Positions 1 to 10,106 of a stretch of 64,000 nucleotides of DNA are shown piece by piece. The DNA comes from Lepidodermella squamata. Its lineage: Eukaryota > Gastrotricha. Location: assembly GCA_047495785.1 (NCBI GenBank), contig JBLDXI010000025.1, forward strand, positions 434,001-498,000, given 5' to 3'. The translations under genes were made by a program, and so were the position numbers. The notes beneath the pieces were generated by a model. It had not been told where the DNA came from. It did no database searches and was given only the letters and a program-made list of their open reading frames with translations. Every line of letters begins with the position of its first letter. Within the stretch, counting starts at the first letter, position 1.

Positions 1-3000
1 GGCTTTAGGATGCTTTTGGACCAAGAATCTGATGATTTGTACCTCGGCCTGATTCAAGCAGGCGAGATGTAATGGGGTTCTACTCTTTGCATCACGTACT
101 TCCAATGCCCCGAGCCAAGTACTCGCTACGCTTTCAACCATTTCAAAGCCTTTTCTCTTAAAGGCCAGATGCAAGGGGGTCATTCCATTGGAATCCTGAA
201 TTTCATTGGCTTTGGGAACTTTTTCAAGTATATATTCAACTGTATCTCGGGAGCAATGCTCTACAGCGTGATGTAACGGGGTTTTACCTTGATCTAGGTC
301 CTTTTCCAACATTTCCTCGGGCATTAGCTCAAAAATGGCCTTGATCATCTGCAAAGCACACGAAACAGCGGTTGCGAGATGTAGCAGACTTTTGTGCATC
401 TTGCTCGGCCAGGGAGGTCGCGAGCCACCCAATGAAATAATGTGCAAAACCGCAGCGAAATCTTTAGCTCTCACTGCTGTATGGAGAATTGTCTCCCCCT
501 GGTCGTCTTGAATTCTGAGGGCGCCCGGGAATTTCTCTAAAAAGCCTCTCAAAAGGTCAATCTTCAAAAATTCCCTTGTCATGAAGTGCAGAGGCGTTTT
601 GCCAGTTTTGTCTTGAACGTTCAAAGCTTCGTAATTGATTTCGACCAGTTTTTCAACCAATCCCTGCCTTCCGCACTCTACGGCTTTGTGTAACGGAGTT
701 TTACCATCGTTGTCCTGAATCAAAAGTACTTGATGCCATTTGTCATCGAGGAATTTTGCGCTGAGAGTGCTCATCTTTGTAGCCGCGTTGTGGAGAGGCG
801 TTTTGCCGAGGCTGTCTTGCAGTGTCACAGATTCCGGCCAGTTTCGTAGCAAATTTTCAGCAGATGACCACCGCGTCTCATCCGCTGCGCGATGAAAAGC
901 TGATCTGCCGCTTGAATCCAATTGCCGAACCGAGTCTTGCCACTTTTCTAAGAGAAATTCAGTTTTCTTCGCGTCTTCAGGCCGCTTAACTAGGTGAAGC
1001 GGTAGCGACCCGGTTTTGTCTCGAATTTTGACAGATTCCGGATAATTTTCGTAGACGAATCTCAAAACTTCGAAGTTTCCATATTCAGCAGCTGTGTGCA
1101 GATAGGTTTCGCCGGTTGATGAATTGACCATTCTAATTGCTTCGGTGGTGATTTCATCGGAAAACAGATCGGTGAGATTATCGCAAAAAAGTTCCAGCTC
1201 AGTCAGATTTCGACGCCTAATAGCGCGGCTGAGGGCTGTTAGGCCATGATTGTTCTCAATTTGCACGGCAGATGGGCATTTGTTGAACAGCAGCTCAACT
1301 AATTGTGAATCCTCGATCTCTTGGGCAGCTTGAATTGGAGGATTTCCATCTTCGTCTTGTACCAATAGGATATCAGGCCTTGATTTTGTGAACGATTTGA
1401 GAAAATATTCCAGATTCGGCCCTTCCGACAGCATTAATCCGCTTCGAAATAGATGCAAAGCTGTTTTTCTATTTTGATCTTGAATGACGACCGAATCGGG
1501 GGCAAGTTGTAAGATCTGCAGAGCGAATTCCAAGAACCCTAGACTGATTGCTAAATGCAAAGGCGTTCTTCCGTCGTTGTCTTGAACCATCAAAGCCCTC
1601 GAATCGAAATTAATGCAACATGAAGCCAGGGTCAAATTCTTTTCCGCCAAAGCGGTATGAAGGGGTGTATGGCCTGCATTGTCTTGAATAACCAGAACTT
1701 CACTCACTTTAACAGAAGAATACGTAGCGAATTTCTCTAAATCAGATCTAGGTTTGCTTCCAGGAATAGCTAGATGTAACGCCGTTCTACCGCTCAGGTT
1801 TTGAATTGGTAGCAATGATGGGAAACTCGCAATTAGGTATTTGGCCAAGTTTAGAAGGTTACCATCGCTCTTGTCGGGAAATTGTGCGAAATACTGGAGA
1901 CTATGGATGATTTCATGTAGAACTGTCTCGCCAACTTTGTTTTGAATTTTCACCACTTCGACAGTTAGTTTGTCGTAATCAAAATATCTGCTGAATATAT
2001 CCTGCTTCCCGGGTAGGAAAATTCGTTGCCGGGAGGTTGTAGCGTAGCAATGCAGAGGCGTATTGCCAAGGTCGTTCTGAATACCAGCGCTGTCTGGTTG
2101 GTATTCGTGGAGGAATCTCGCGGCCTCTGAATGACCCAGCTCAACAGCAATATGCAGAGCGGTATTCCCATTTTTATCCTGAAGTTTAGCCGCTTCGGGA
2201 CATTTTTCGCAGATGTAGCACATTGATTCAAAATTGCCATTCCTCACAGCGAAATGTAGAGGACTAGCTCCAGTTTCGTCTTTCTGAAGCCATACATTCA
2301 AAGAATTAGAACCCATCAGTTGTAGGAGGGAAGCATTCCCGATTTCTTCTGCCGTCTGCAGCAAAACTGCCAGGTGATCTTTGGAGAAAAGATTGCTCGC
2401 TCCAGTGGTTGAGGAGATCGGGAACTTGCTGCTTCGACAATTATTCATCACTTCTCTCAGTAGGTATTTCGAGCCAGCAAGCCGAAGAAAGAATTTCTTG
2501 AGTCCATCTGCTTCGTCATCCGAATGCGACCTGCCGATTCCAACCATTACATTCAATCGCACCGTGGCAATGTCAGTTTTAGCACCCAAATCGAACCGCC
2601 TTCGTGCTAGAGTTTTCGCAGATTCATGAAGGCAAGGATGAACGCAAAAATCATAAGCTGCCCCCGACTGCATGGGCATGATCAGGCCAAGTTTTTCAAA
2701 GCGTGAGCAACACTCGATAGAATTTGATAGAGATAGCCCCCATAGTAAGGCCAAATCTTCAATGGAGAAGACATGCATAGGATTGAGCAGCAGGAAAGCA
2801 ATATATTGGACCAATTCAGATTCGAGGAAAAGCGACGATATATGATAGATGCACATTGAAGTGACAGCTAGTTTCACGCTTGAGGATCCGAAGCTTGGAA
2901 TTTTGACGGGCTTGTTGGTCTTTGAGGCCTCAACAATGTAACCTGCAACTAATCTAGCAACCAGAGGGGATCCAAAGCATCTCTTAGATAGGTCGACCAT

Positions 3001-4826
3001 TTCGGGACGTTCTATTCGGTCTTTCAAGTCAAGCGTTGTCTCAAACATTTTAAAGATCTGGCGATCGCTGAAACCTGGGATTTCTGCGATTTTTCCCCGA
3101 ATTCCGGTAAGATGCGTGATAACGCAGCATTTTGCTGTTGATGGGAAAGCAGCTAAAATTTCAGGATTGAAGCAGTCGTCCAATACGAATAGAACCTGTT
3201 CGTTTATAATGTCGAAAAAGTTGAACATTTCCGCTAAGCCTCGCCACTGTTTCGCGGCTTCCGGGTAATCTGGATGCTTGGCGGCTAGGTCGAACAAAGC
3301 TCGTTTAAAATCGATTTCTCCCTCAGCCCCCATCCCATTTAACCATTGGTAGCAATTGAGCCAAATAACAGTTGTGAAATTGCAATCTCGACGGAGGACG
3401 TCCTCGTAAATCTTCGAACTGAGAAGAAACGAGACCAATGAGGACTTGCCAACTCCCTCTTTTCCAACCAAAACAAGGGGAAAGTTCTCGTTTTGGGTTG
3501 AAAGCTCTATCAAACGGTCTTTCACTGTATTTTCAAGCTCCAGCCTTCTTTGATATGCTTTGAAGATGGGCACTCCTATCAATCTATCGAAAATAAAATT
3601 ACGCTTATTATTATAGTCATAAGAATGCATTTTTCTTACCTCAGAGGCTTCAGGGAAGAAGTGCTGTAACAGAGAATTGATTCTTTCAGCAGCATACATC
3701 GAGGGCTAGCTATCAGAGCTCGAGTTTTATAGACCTTTTCGCACTCCCAGCCGCACTCTTCCAAATCGTGATAGTCTTGAGCTGATATTTCTGATAAAAC
3801 GTTATCTAATTCGATGCATGAGGTGACCTTCGATGTCAAATGCTTCGCGATAGCAGGAAGACCACGACTTTTTGCAACTAACAGCCTCAACTGATCTTGC
3901 TTGAGTTTATAAGCACCCAAGTCGTTTTGGATGATTTGAGAAATCATGTTATCGCTCATTTCTGGAATAGCTATCTCTAGAATATTCTCAGGAGGGCAGG
4001 ATTGGTAAAATTCTAGCTTCAAAATATCGAGAATATCTGAGTTAACCAGAGCGATACATGGAGCGTTGAGATAATTGCTGACGTACTTGATTGCTTTCAA
4101 AAGCGGGGCATGTCTGACATCGTCGAAGACATAAATAAGGGACTGCCCGCGAGATTTCTGCTGCAGAACGAATTCAAATTGCTCAGCGTTGAATTCTTCA
4201 CTATCCAGCCATTGTCCACACCTCATCCAAGTTGCACCTGTTGGCCTTTTCGGTCCGTTGAAAATTTTGCGATTAGCTGGATCTCGAAGAAATTGAGCAA
4301 TTGCTTGAGTTTTTCCACATCCAGCTTTGCCGGTTACGACTAATAGCCGGCATTCTGACCCAACTAGGATTTTTTGTATTGATTCTTGACAAATGTCGAT
4401 TTCTCGTGGAAGAAATGGCTTACAAAATACCGGTGGGTCATGAATGCGAAATCGATTGTCAGAAAGCTTTTTCGATATAGCTTCAATCAGTTTTGAGGAG
4501 AAATCGTCGATGCTATCTTTGCTTGATAGAATCAGGTCGAAACCATGGTTGTCAAAGCGATATTCGTCTGATAGCAAAACGCTGATTGTTGGCACAACTG
4601 CAATATGATCAAGGTCAATGTGCTTTCCTGACGAGTCTAGCGTATCGAATCGAACAGTTACGTCACAGTGAATTGAGTAGTCCAGATCGGCAGCTAGATA
4701 AATGTTAATATTCAGGCTTTGATCCTTCTCAAGCTTTTCCGCGATTTGCTTGATATCTGTGGCCCGAAAGTCGGGGAAACATAAAAAGACTACTCTGCGG
4801 CAATCAGCTTTTGCAATATCTTCCAT
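1..4826 (-). CDS. STAND/NLR-type protein: two tandem P-loop NTPases plus ankyrin repeats (partial)
   Basis: Two exons (4826-3640 and 3583 running off the left edge) joined by a 56-base GT-AG intron with matching phase (AG|A). The N-terminal ~120 residues are unrecognised. NTPase 1 has Walker A GKAGCGKT (about residue 167), Walker B LIYVFDDV and a GLP motif (SRGLPAIAKHL), typical of NB-ARC domains. NTPase 2 follows the intron, with Walker A GKEGVGKS, Walker B VLFVLDD and a GSPL motif. A linker leads into about 20 ankyrin repeats with a recurrent signature (I/V)QDxxGxTPLHxA, open to position 1, so about 1590 residues are visible and the C-terminus is missing. STAND NTPases with repeat sensors act in apoptosis and innate immunity; the ligand here is unknown. 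The start ATG lies just after an acceptor-like gattttag. The two halves could be separate genes, but the in-frame splice argues for one protein. Confidence 0.85.
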
Positions 4827-5239
4827 TTCTCTAAAATCAGTTAAGTATTATTCACCTATAAAATGCACATGGCAGTTAGCTATAGCCGGTCGAATGTGAA
4901 AAAGATTATGCACGTACTTGGTGTAAAAACCAATAATCGATTCCGTGTTTCGGACTGGTTGCTTGGTAACCAAAATCGATTATCCGAGGCCGGTTTTTCA
5001 ATAGAAAATGCTCATCCCATGAAATACACCGCTAATTCGCACATTTTCCTGGGTGCTTATAATGAGGATTCCGCGAACGCACCATCAACTATGTCATAGC
5101 TTGGTCCGCGCGATGGCCTTAGATGTAGACAAAGTTGTATTGAGAATTGAGAAGCTACCTGCGGTCATTGCCTGCGGTCGTCTTCTTAGACATTGATCGA
5201 CGTAACAATTGTAATAAAAATAAAAATAAAAGAGAATAT
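4827..5239. other. Intergenic gap
   Basis: Upstream region of the STAND gene. A chance 78-codon plus-strand frame shows no recognisable domain. A weak inverted repeat (around 4930-5000, core AATCGATTA) is present. Nothing else seen. Confidence 0.5.
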
Positions 5240-5321
5240 CGACGCAGAAGGGATTCGAACCCTCGCGGGCAGAGCCCAATGGATTAGCAGTCCATCGCCT
5301 TAACCACTCGGCCACCGCGTC
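5240..5321 (-). tRNA. tRNA-Ser(GCT)
   Basis: An 82-base class II tRNA with a long variable arm. Acceptor GACGCGG pairs with CTGCGTC (one G-T pair). The anticodon loop contains CTGCTAA, giving anticodon GCT for AGC/AGT serine codons. The T arm is GGGTTCGAATCCC and the discriminator is G. The sequence is identical to the plus-strand copies at 7246 and 14491. No encoded CCA. Confidence 0.96.
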
Positions 5322-5834
5322 TTCTCGATTAGAGCGTCATTTCTTTGAACACCCAGCTTGGTCGCGAACATTCTTAATTAATTAAGGATTATGGCCTTTA
5401 CGCATACTTTTTCGGACAGTTGGTTTGCGTACAATTCCGTCACGAAAAGGTTGGCGTTAGATTCAGCTTGGATTAGCCACGGCAAAAACACCGTATAAGT
5501 ACTATCAATGTCAGTCTAATTGCCTTAATATGTATTTTCAATGCAAATCGCTGACTCCGAGCTAATTAGCAGCTTATATAACTGTCCTAATAATAACTTG
5601 AGGCAACCCATCTTACTCTGGATATGCAGTGTCAAAGTCCAACTACTTGTTGCTGGGTCGGTCGCGATAGTGGGGCTGGTCAGGTTGGTGGGTGTGATTT
5701 TTTCACACTATGTTAATCAATTGATAGAATCGCGTGCTGCCAAGCCCCATTGATCCCATTGATGCTATCATACCGACCATCAGAGCAACACGTTGTTGGA
5801 CATTGACTCCGCAAAATCCGGCCTAAGAATCCTG
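5322..5834. other. Intergenic gap in tRNA cluster
   Basis: AT-rich spacer between tRNA-Ser and tRNA-Glu. I see no gene, tRNA or repeat here; a 70-codon frame at 5541 has no recognisable features. Confidence 0.5.
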
Positions 5835-5906
5835 TCCCTGATGGTCTAGTGGTTAGGATTCCGCGTTCTCACCGCGGCGGCCCGGGTTCGATTCCCGGTC
5901 AGGGAA
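5835..5906 (+). tRNA. tRNA-Glu(CTC)
   Basis: A 72-base cloverleaf. Acceptor TCCCTGA pairs perfectly with TCAGGGA and the discriminator is A. The D arm is GGTCTAGTGGTTAGGA, the anticodon stem CCGCG/CGCGG encloses TTCTCAC (anticodon CTC), and the T arm is CCGGGTTCGATTCCCGG. Confidence 0.96.
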
Positions 5907-5951
5907 CTTGATTTTTTGCGCTCCTGTTGTTGCATTGCAAACCAACTGCCG

Positions 5952-6006
5952 TTGGTTTAAGGCACCAGTCTCTTCGGGGGCGTGGGTTCGAATCCCACCG
6001 CTGCCA
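5952..6006 (+). pseudogene. 3' half of a tRNA-Leu(AAG)
   Basis: Contains the anticodon arm (stem TTGGT/ACCAG, loop TTAAGGC, anticodon AAG), a leucine-type long variable arm GTCTCTTCGGGGGC, an intact T arm GTGGGTTCGAATCCCAC and the 3' acceptor strand CGCTGCC followed by A. The 5' acceptor strand and the whole D arm with the A box are absent: upstream is unrelated T-rich sequence. It is a truncated gene unless the 5' half lies elsewhere; none is present in this window. Confidence 0.85.
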
Positions 6007-6093
6007 CTAAGTTTTTGCCTGATTCTGTCGGTCCAGGAGTTGGCTTTCTTGTTATGGCATCTTTGCTTGACAGTCTGATGAACAAAAAGCTTG

Positions 6094-6110
6094 CGCTCCT
6101 GGGTGGGCTC

Positions 6111-6150
<40 letters not shown>

Positions 6151-6167
6151 AATTGCGCCACAGAAGT
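6094..6167 (-). tRNA. tRNA-Asn(GTT)
   Basis: A 74-base cloverleaf. The anticodon arm TTCGG-CTGTTAA-CCGAA gives anticodon GTT, and the T arm is GGTGGTTCGAGCCCACC. The acceptor pairs ACTTCTG with CAGGAGC, with an A-C mismatch at the first pair and otherwise sound pairing (one T-G), so the gene may be slightly eroded. Confidence 0.9.
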
Positions 6168-6254
6168 TGTACGGTGCAACAAATAGCCTTTCCTGGTCGC
6201 ATTTATGTATAAGCAAATGCGATGCTCAAGTCAGTATAGTGAAAAAAGATGTGA

Positions 6255-6326
6255 AGGGGACACCCGGGTTTGAACCGGGGACCTCTCGATCTGCAGTCGA
6301 ATGCTCTACCACTGAGCTATATCCCC
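6255..6326 (-). tRNA. tRNA-Cys(GCA)
   Basis: A 72-base cloverleaf with acceptor starting GGGG and ending CCCC, D arm AGCTCAGTGGTAGAGC, anticodon loop CTGCAGA (GCA), T arm CCCGGTTCAAACCCGGG and discriminator T. It closely matches the usual animal cysteine tRNA. Confidence 0.95.
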
Positions 6327-6579
6327 TCTCGCCTCCTGTTCACGAGTGAAACCTGCGTTATTGGCCGGTTCATAATATGAATTGTCGAATGAATGAATTT
6401 AATTGTCGGTTGTTCAATTGCGCTGAAACCATTTTTGAACGACAGAGCATGAAAAACTGTACCGACCTATCATGTCAGAACGCCGCCGCTATCATCGGCG
6501 GGCTATAGCGAAGCGAGTCAAAGGAAGGCTGCCCTAACTAAGCGAAGATGATACATTTTAATCAGTCTTGCAGTACAAC

Positions 6580-6652
6580 GGGGTTGTGGCGCAATGGACA
6601 ACGCGTCTGACTACGGATCAGAAGATTCCAGGTTCGACTCCTGGCAGCCTCG
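6580..6652 (+). tRNA. tRNA-Arg(ACG)
   Basis: A 73-base cloverleaf. Acceptor GGGGTTG pairs with CAGCCTC (one G-T). The anticodon arm TCTGACTACGGATCAGA gives ACG, the T arm is CCAGGTTCGACTCCTGG and the discriminator is G. Confidence 0.95.
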
Positions 6653-6730
6653 ATTTGTTTTTATGAGGTCACATTGACGACGCGTTCAAAGTTTGTCAAA
6701 TGCGGCATCGATGCGCATCGACGTATCACA

Positions 6731-6803
6731 GCCCGGTTAGCTCAGTCGGTAGAGCATGGGACTCTTAATCCCAGGGTCGTGGGTTCGAGCCCCACATCGG
6801 GCG
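6731..6803 (+). tRNA. tRNA-Lys(CTT)
   Basis: A 73-base cloverleaf: GCCCGG acceptor, D arm TAGCTCAGTCGGTAGAGC, anticodon loop ACTCTTAAT (CTT), T arm GTGGGTTCGAGCCCCAC, discriminator G. A T-rich tract follows, fitting a Pol III terminator. Confidence 0.96.
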
Positions 6804-6894
6804 ATTCTTTTGCTCAAGTGTAAAATGTATGGACTTATGTATATACTGATCATCGCGCGATTAAATGCGTTCAACGGCACGCTTTGCATGTAGC

Positions 6895-6967
6895 GGTTCG
6901 GTGGTGTAGTGGTTATCACATCTGCCTAACACGCAGAAGGTCGCCGGTTCAATCCCGGCCCGAATCA
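6895..6967 (+). tRNA. tRNA-Val(AAC)
   Basis: A 73-base cloverleaf. Acceptor GGTTCGG pairs with CCGAATC (one G-T). The anticodon arm TCTGCCTAACACGCAGA gives AAC and the T arm is GCCGGTTCAATCCCGGC. The discriminator is A. Confidence 0.95.
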
Positions 6968-7074
6968 GCTGTAAGCTTTTTGGTTGGCTGGCTGGCTATA
7001 CGAAAAACTAGCTTTACTGTCAATAAATTAAAAAAATTGAACCGCCTGCCACTGTCTCGAGTTCTGTGTGACTC

Positions 7075-7146
7075 TGCCACGGCCTGGAGTCGAACCAGGG
7101 TCACCTCGGCCACAACGAGGAATACTAACCACTATACTACCGTGGC
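7075..7146 (-). tRNA. tRNA-His(GTG)
   Basis: A 72-base cloverleaf with acceptor GCCACGG/CCGTGGC. The D arm is TAGTATAGTGGTTAG, the anticodon arm CCTCGTTGTGGCCGAGG gives GTG, and the T arm is CCTGGTTCGACTCCAGG. A damaged duplicate of this gene and its 5' flank lies at 7501. Confidence 0.95.
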
Positions 7147-7245
7147 TGATTTCGCGGTTAAGCACAAAATTTGACAGCGGCCTATCAACGTCTATCTGGT
7201 CTTGTTAAAATTCAGGCAGCGCTGATAGATGGCATTACGCTACAG

Positions 7246-7327
7246 GACGCGGTGGCCGAGTGGTTAAGGCGATGGACTGCTAATCCATTGGGCTCTGCCC
7301 GCGAGGGTTCGAATCCCTTCTGCGTCG
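7246..7327 (+). tRNA. tRNA-Ser(GCT), second copy
   Basis: Same 82-base sequence as the minus-strand copy at 5240, here on the plus strand: GCT anticodon, long variable arm and GACGCGG/CTGCGTC acceptor. Flanking sequence is unrelated, so only the gene itself is conserved. Confidence 0.96.
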
Positions 7328-7415
7328 TAAAAACTTTTGCCTCGGTTACGGCTGACGTTAGTTTTTTTCCAATAAGCTTGTGGTAAAAATGCAGAAAGTT
7401 TTCAAAAAGAGAATG

Positions 7416-7459
7416 CTCCTTGGCAGGGAATCGAACACTAACCACTATACTACCAAGGA
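7416..7459 (-). pseudogene. tRNA lacking its anticodon arm
   Basis: Only 44 bases. A perfect 7-bp acceptor (TCCTTGG/CCAAGGA, discriminator G) and a complete D arm TAGTATAGTGGTTAG run directly into the 3' half of a T arm (GTTCGATTCCC). The anticodon arm, variable region and 5' T-stem, about 28 bases, are missing. The acceptor, D arm and T-loop resemble tRNA-Asp/Glu/Gly, but without the anticodon the identity cannot be assigned. Confidence 0.8.
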
Positions 7460-7500
7460 TTGCATGAGTGTCACCAATCATCGAACAGCTTTCAAGGCCA

Positions 7501-7560
7501 AGCCACGGCCTGGAGTCGAACCAGGGTCACCTCGGCCACAACGAGGAATACTAACTGGCT
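7501..7560 (-). pseudogene. Damaged duplicate of tRNA-His
   Basis: Matches tRNA-His at 7075-7146 from the 3' acceptor through the T arm and anticodon arm (GTG kept). It lacks about 13 bases covering the D arm (the stretch equivalent to cactatactaccg on the plus strand). The match resumes in the 5' flank (tggctg-tttcgcgg), so a segment including flanking DNA was duplicated and an internal deletion removed the D arm and A box. Confidence 0.85.
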
Positions 7561-8266
7561 GGTTTCGCGGTAAGATGAATCTTGCTTTGGCGGTACATGA
7601 GCCTGTGTTTCAGAACACGAATCTGCTCAATGAGCCACCAACCTCGTCTTATAATGCGAGTTTTCCCTCGTATGCTTGTATGCAAATTTCTTCATATGGA
7701 CAGGTGACAGGTGATATTTTAAGAAGGAGCACATATTGAACAGTCGATATTCAGAACAACAACTCGTTACAAAACTCATTGAAAACGTAAATTTCAAATA
7801 ACTTCAAAACAATATTCAAACATTTGTTTCCGATCACATCACCCATTGTGTGCGAGTTGATAAAGGTCCGCCGGGTCGCCGGTCGCCGGGATAAATATGT
7901 GTTAATCTTTTTCCCGGCGGAAAAAGTTAGAAGAACAAGGACTTCATAAACCAAAGCTACATATGTGAAATAAATTGCCATCGATTGTTGGACCTGCACC
8001 TAACCCAGAGTAAAAATCGAAACAAAAGTATCGTGTATACAGAAGTGCATTGCCATCTTTCATCATTTTGAAGGTTTGGGATTTGTTTGTCAAGAGCAAG
8101 GTATACGAAGTGCGGTGCTAATCATGAACCCTTGAAATGCGCACATGTAAGAAAAACGTTGACAGCCGGCCAACTAAACGAATGCATGCCTTGCTTACAT
8201 AGAGCTGAAACGAACATTTCTATGATTGGTATATTTTCAATTTACAATTTTCGCTCCTCCTAAAAT
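7561..8266. other. Intergenic, tRNA cluster to first ion-channel gene
   Basis: AT-rich, no recognisable gene. A short run of CCGGCG-type repeats lies around 7867-7920. It leads into the promoter region of the channel gene at 8336. Confidence 0.5.
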
Positions 8267-8284
8267 AATTGGCGCAGTTGCATG
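8267..8284 (+). promoter_or_regulatory. Conserved upstream element, inverted CCAAT-like
   Basis: The motif AATTGGCGCAGTTGCATG lies about 50-70 bases before the start codon of the channel gene. A near copy lies the same distance before the gene at 11914, and reverse-strand versions precede the minus-strand channel genes at 48369, 53227 and 58314. The ATTGG core is an inverted CCAAT box. A regulatory role is inferred from conservation. Confidence 0.5.
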
Positions 8285-8335
8285 TATGAAAAAACGAAAG
8301 TGGAACGACAGATTCAAGCAAGATTTTTTAATTAA

Positions 8336-9481
8336 ATGTTCCCACTTTTTCTACTTCTAACGCTGGACCTGAGGCCGTTGCGGGCACAGCAGAGTGACGC
8401 CGAGCTTCGCGAACCGCTAAGTGTCGAAATGATAGCGAAGTGTCCACAACTTCGAGCACAGCGCTACTCGCCAGATTGCGAGGCTTACACAAAAAAAGGC
8501 TGCAATGCCACTCGAGTCAAAATGAATCTGGTTGTTCAAGCTTTCCACGACGTCGATGATGTTTCCGAAAGTTTCGAAATCGCCGGCCAGCTGAAACTAT
8601 CCTGGAGTGCGCCGTGCGAAGCTTTAACAAATACAACTGTAACATTCTTCTCGAAACTCGATTTGGTCTGGCAGCCATTGATTGAACATTCCAACTCTTT
8701 CGACAATCCTGCAATGAGTGAATTAGGCGGTTATCTGTCTGTGACGTCCTACTTAGGTTCGCCTGAGTTTTCATTTCAATACACGTTTACCGGCGTCTTC
8801 AAATCTGTTTGTGAACTGAAACTCGAAGCATTCCCATTGGACACGCAGGAATGCAAAATGAACTTCATTGTATTGCAATTAAACTCCGGTGTCAGGATCT
8901 CACATGCCCAGCTAACGATTGGAATGGAGCAAGAGAATGGTGGCGAATGGACCCTGATCGGAAGTAATACCTCCATAGATAACTATGATAAATATACAGA
9001 TAACAGATTTAGCTTCGCAACATACTACTTCCGCCTAGAGAGAAATCCTGAGTATTACATCAATACCCTGATGATTCCTTGTGCATTGTTGACATTCTCC
9101 GTTATCGTCGCGTTCTTCTTAGATCCTAGCGAGCCTGATCGGTCAATTTTCGCTGTTACGGTGCTGTTAGCTCTGATTTTTCTCGAGGGCCAAGTCTTGA
9201 CCCACGTCCCTATCAAATCCATTCGCATTTTTCTTTTGAACTTCACTGATCTCATGACCTTGTTGGCTTACATTTGCACGCTGTATGACATGGCCATATG
9301 TTGTGTGGCTCGGTCTTACGATAAGTGGTTTTCTCGAAAGAGTTGCATTCGCATTTGCTATGGCCGAATTATCGACATGCTTGTAGGCCTCATCTCCCTC
9401 GCCTTTTATATAGGTATTATTTTTTATGCCATAGGCTTCGCAAGGCATGCAGGTAATTCAGAGAGCCGCGGAGAATTTTAG
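8336..9481 (+). CDS. Cys-loop (pentameric) ligand-gated ion channel subunit, subfamily A
   Basis: 381 residues in one exon. Signal peptide (about 1-17), extracellular beta domain, Cys-loop C159-C173 (13 residues between, with FPLD instead of the usual FPFD), M1 about 241-262, M2 about 269-291, M3 about 299-322, M4 about 346-369. M2 keeps the 9' leucine with Asp at -1', which would fit cation passage, though selectivity is inference. The loop A position reads WQPL rather than WxPD, no Trp follows the Cys-loop, and loop C (after GEWTLI) has no paired cysteines, so it is not a classical acetylcholine-binding subunit. The M3-M4 loop is only about 20 residues. The start gives a good signal peptide and lies 52 bases below the conserved promoter element. 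Ligand unknown. Confidence 0.93.
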   Translation: MFPLFLLLTLDLRPLRAQQSDAELREPLSVEMIAKCPQLRAQRYSPDCEAYTKKGCNATRVKMNLVVQAFHDVDDVSESFEIAGQLKLSWSAPCEALTNTTVTFFSKLDLVWQPLIEHSNSFDNPAMSELGGYLSVTSYLGSPEFSFQYTFTGVFKSVCELKLEAFPLDTQECKMNFIVLQLNSGVRISHAQLTIGMEQENGGEWTLIGSNTSIDNYDKYTDNRFSFATYYFRLERNPEYYINTLMIPCALLTFSVIVAFFLDPSEPDRSIFAVTVLLALIFLEGQVLTHVPIKSIRIFLLNFTDLMTLLAYICTLYDMAICCVARSYDKWFSRKSCIRICYGRIIDMLVGLISLAFYIGIIFYAIGFARHAGNSESRGEF

Positions 9482-10106
9482 CATCAACCAATAACCACAT
9501 CATCGCTATCTGCTTTGATAGCTTCAAATACTTTGAATCCGAATATTCCGCCGTCACAGAAAACATCTGTCGTGCACGTTTTACTGCTATTTGTAATGTT
9601 ATTGCTAATTTTGCTTCTTCAATTCCATCCTTTTCCACAATCATTATCAATAGAAGATCATCTTAAATAAACGGATACATTGAATCACGGAACATGAAAT
9701 TGTTAATAATTATCTATCGAATCAGTTACGGCTCTTGGTCCTCGCATGCACAGTGTACTGCCGTGGACCCCTTACAAACATATAACTTGCAACTTCCTTT
9801 AACATTAATAACGTTTGCATAAAGAATGTAGGCAGATAATTTACCCTTGCCTTTCGAACTTCGAATTCATAGTACTTTAGGGGAAGCTACGTAATCTTAC
9901 ATAGTAAACACTTTCGAAAACTATGCTGCTGTCGAAAACCTTGCCCCGTCGTGAAACGCGAGCGGAGCGAGCATCACGGGGCAAGGTTTCACGAGCTCTT
10001 ATGAACAAAACTCGTAGTGGTCTATTTGCGTTCAGAATCGCTGCCAAATATCTCGACCGAAAAATGCTAAAACTGATGGCACATGGTCTCATTTTCTGCC
10101 ACCTGA
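9482..10106. other. Intergenic
   Basis: 3' flank of the channel gene with an AAATAAA polyadenylation-type signal near 9664, then AT-rich sequence and the hairpin at 9936-9989. No gene recognised. Confidence 0.5.
9936..9989. repeat. GC-rich inverted repeat
   Basis: Arms AAACCTTGCCCCGTCGTG (9936-9953) and CATCACGGGGCAAGGTTT (9972-9989) pair at 16 of 18 positions around an 18-base purine-rich loop. It stands out as GC-rich in AT-rich DNA. Origin unknown. Confidence 0.6.

Noticed and set aside
4920-5005. Inverted repeat with AATCGATTA core as a MITE
   Set aside because: Only about 10 consecutive pairs and no clear ends; could be chance.
5094-7481. Small reading frames in the tRNA cluster containing words such as AEWLRRWTANPLGSAREGSNPF and GFEPS
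   Set aside because: They are translations of tRNA-Ser and other tRNA genes and their flanks, not proteins. The same frame appears at the third tRNA-Ser.
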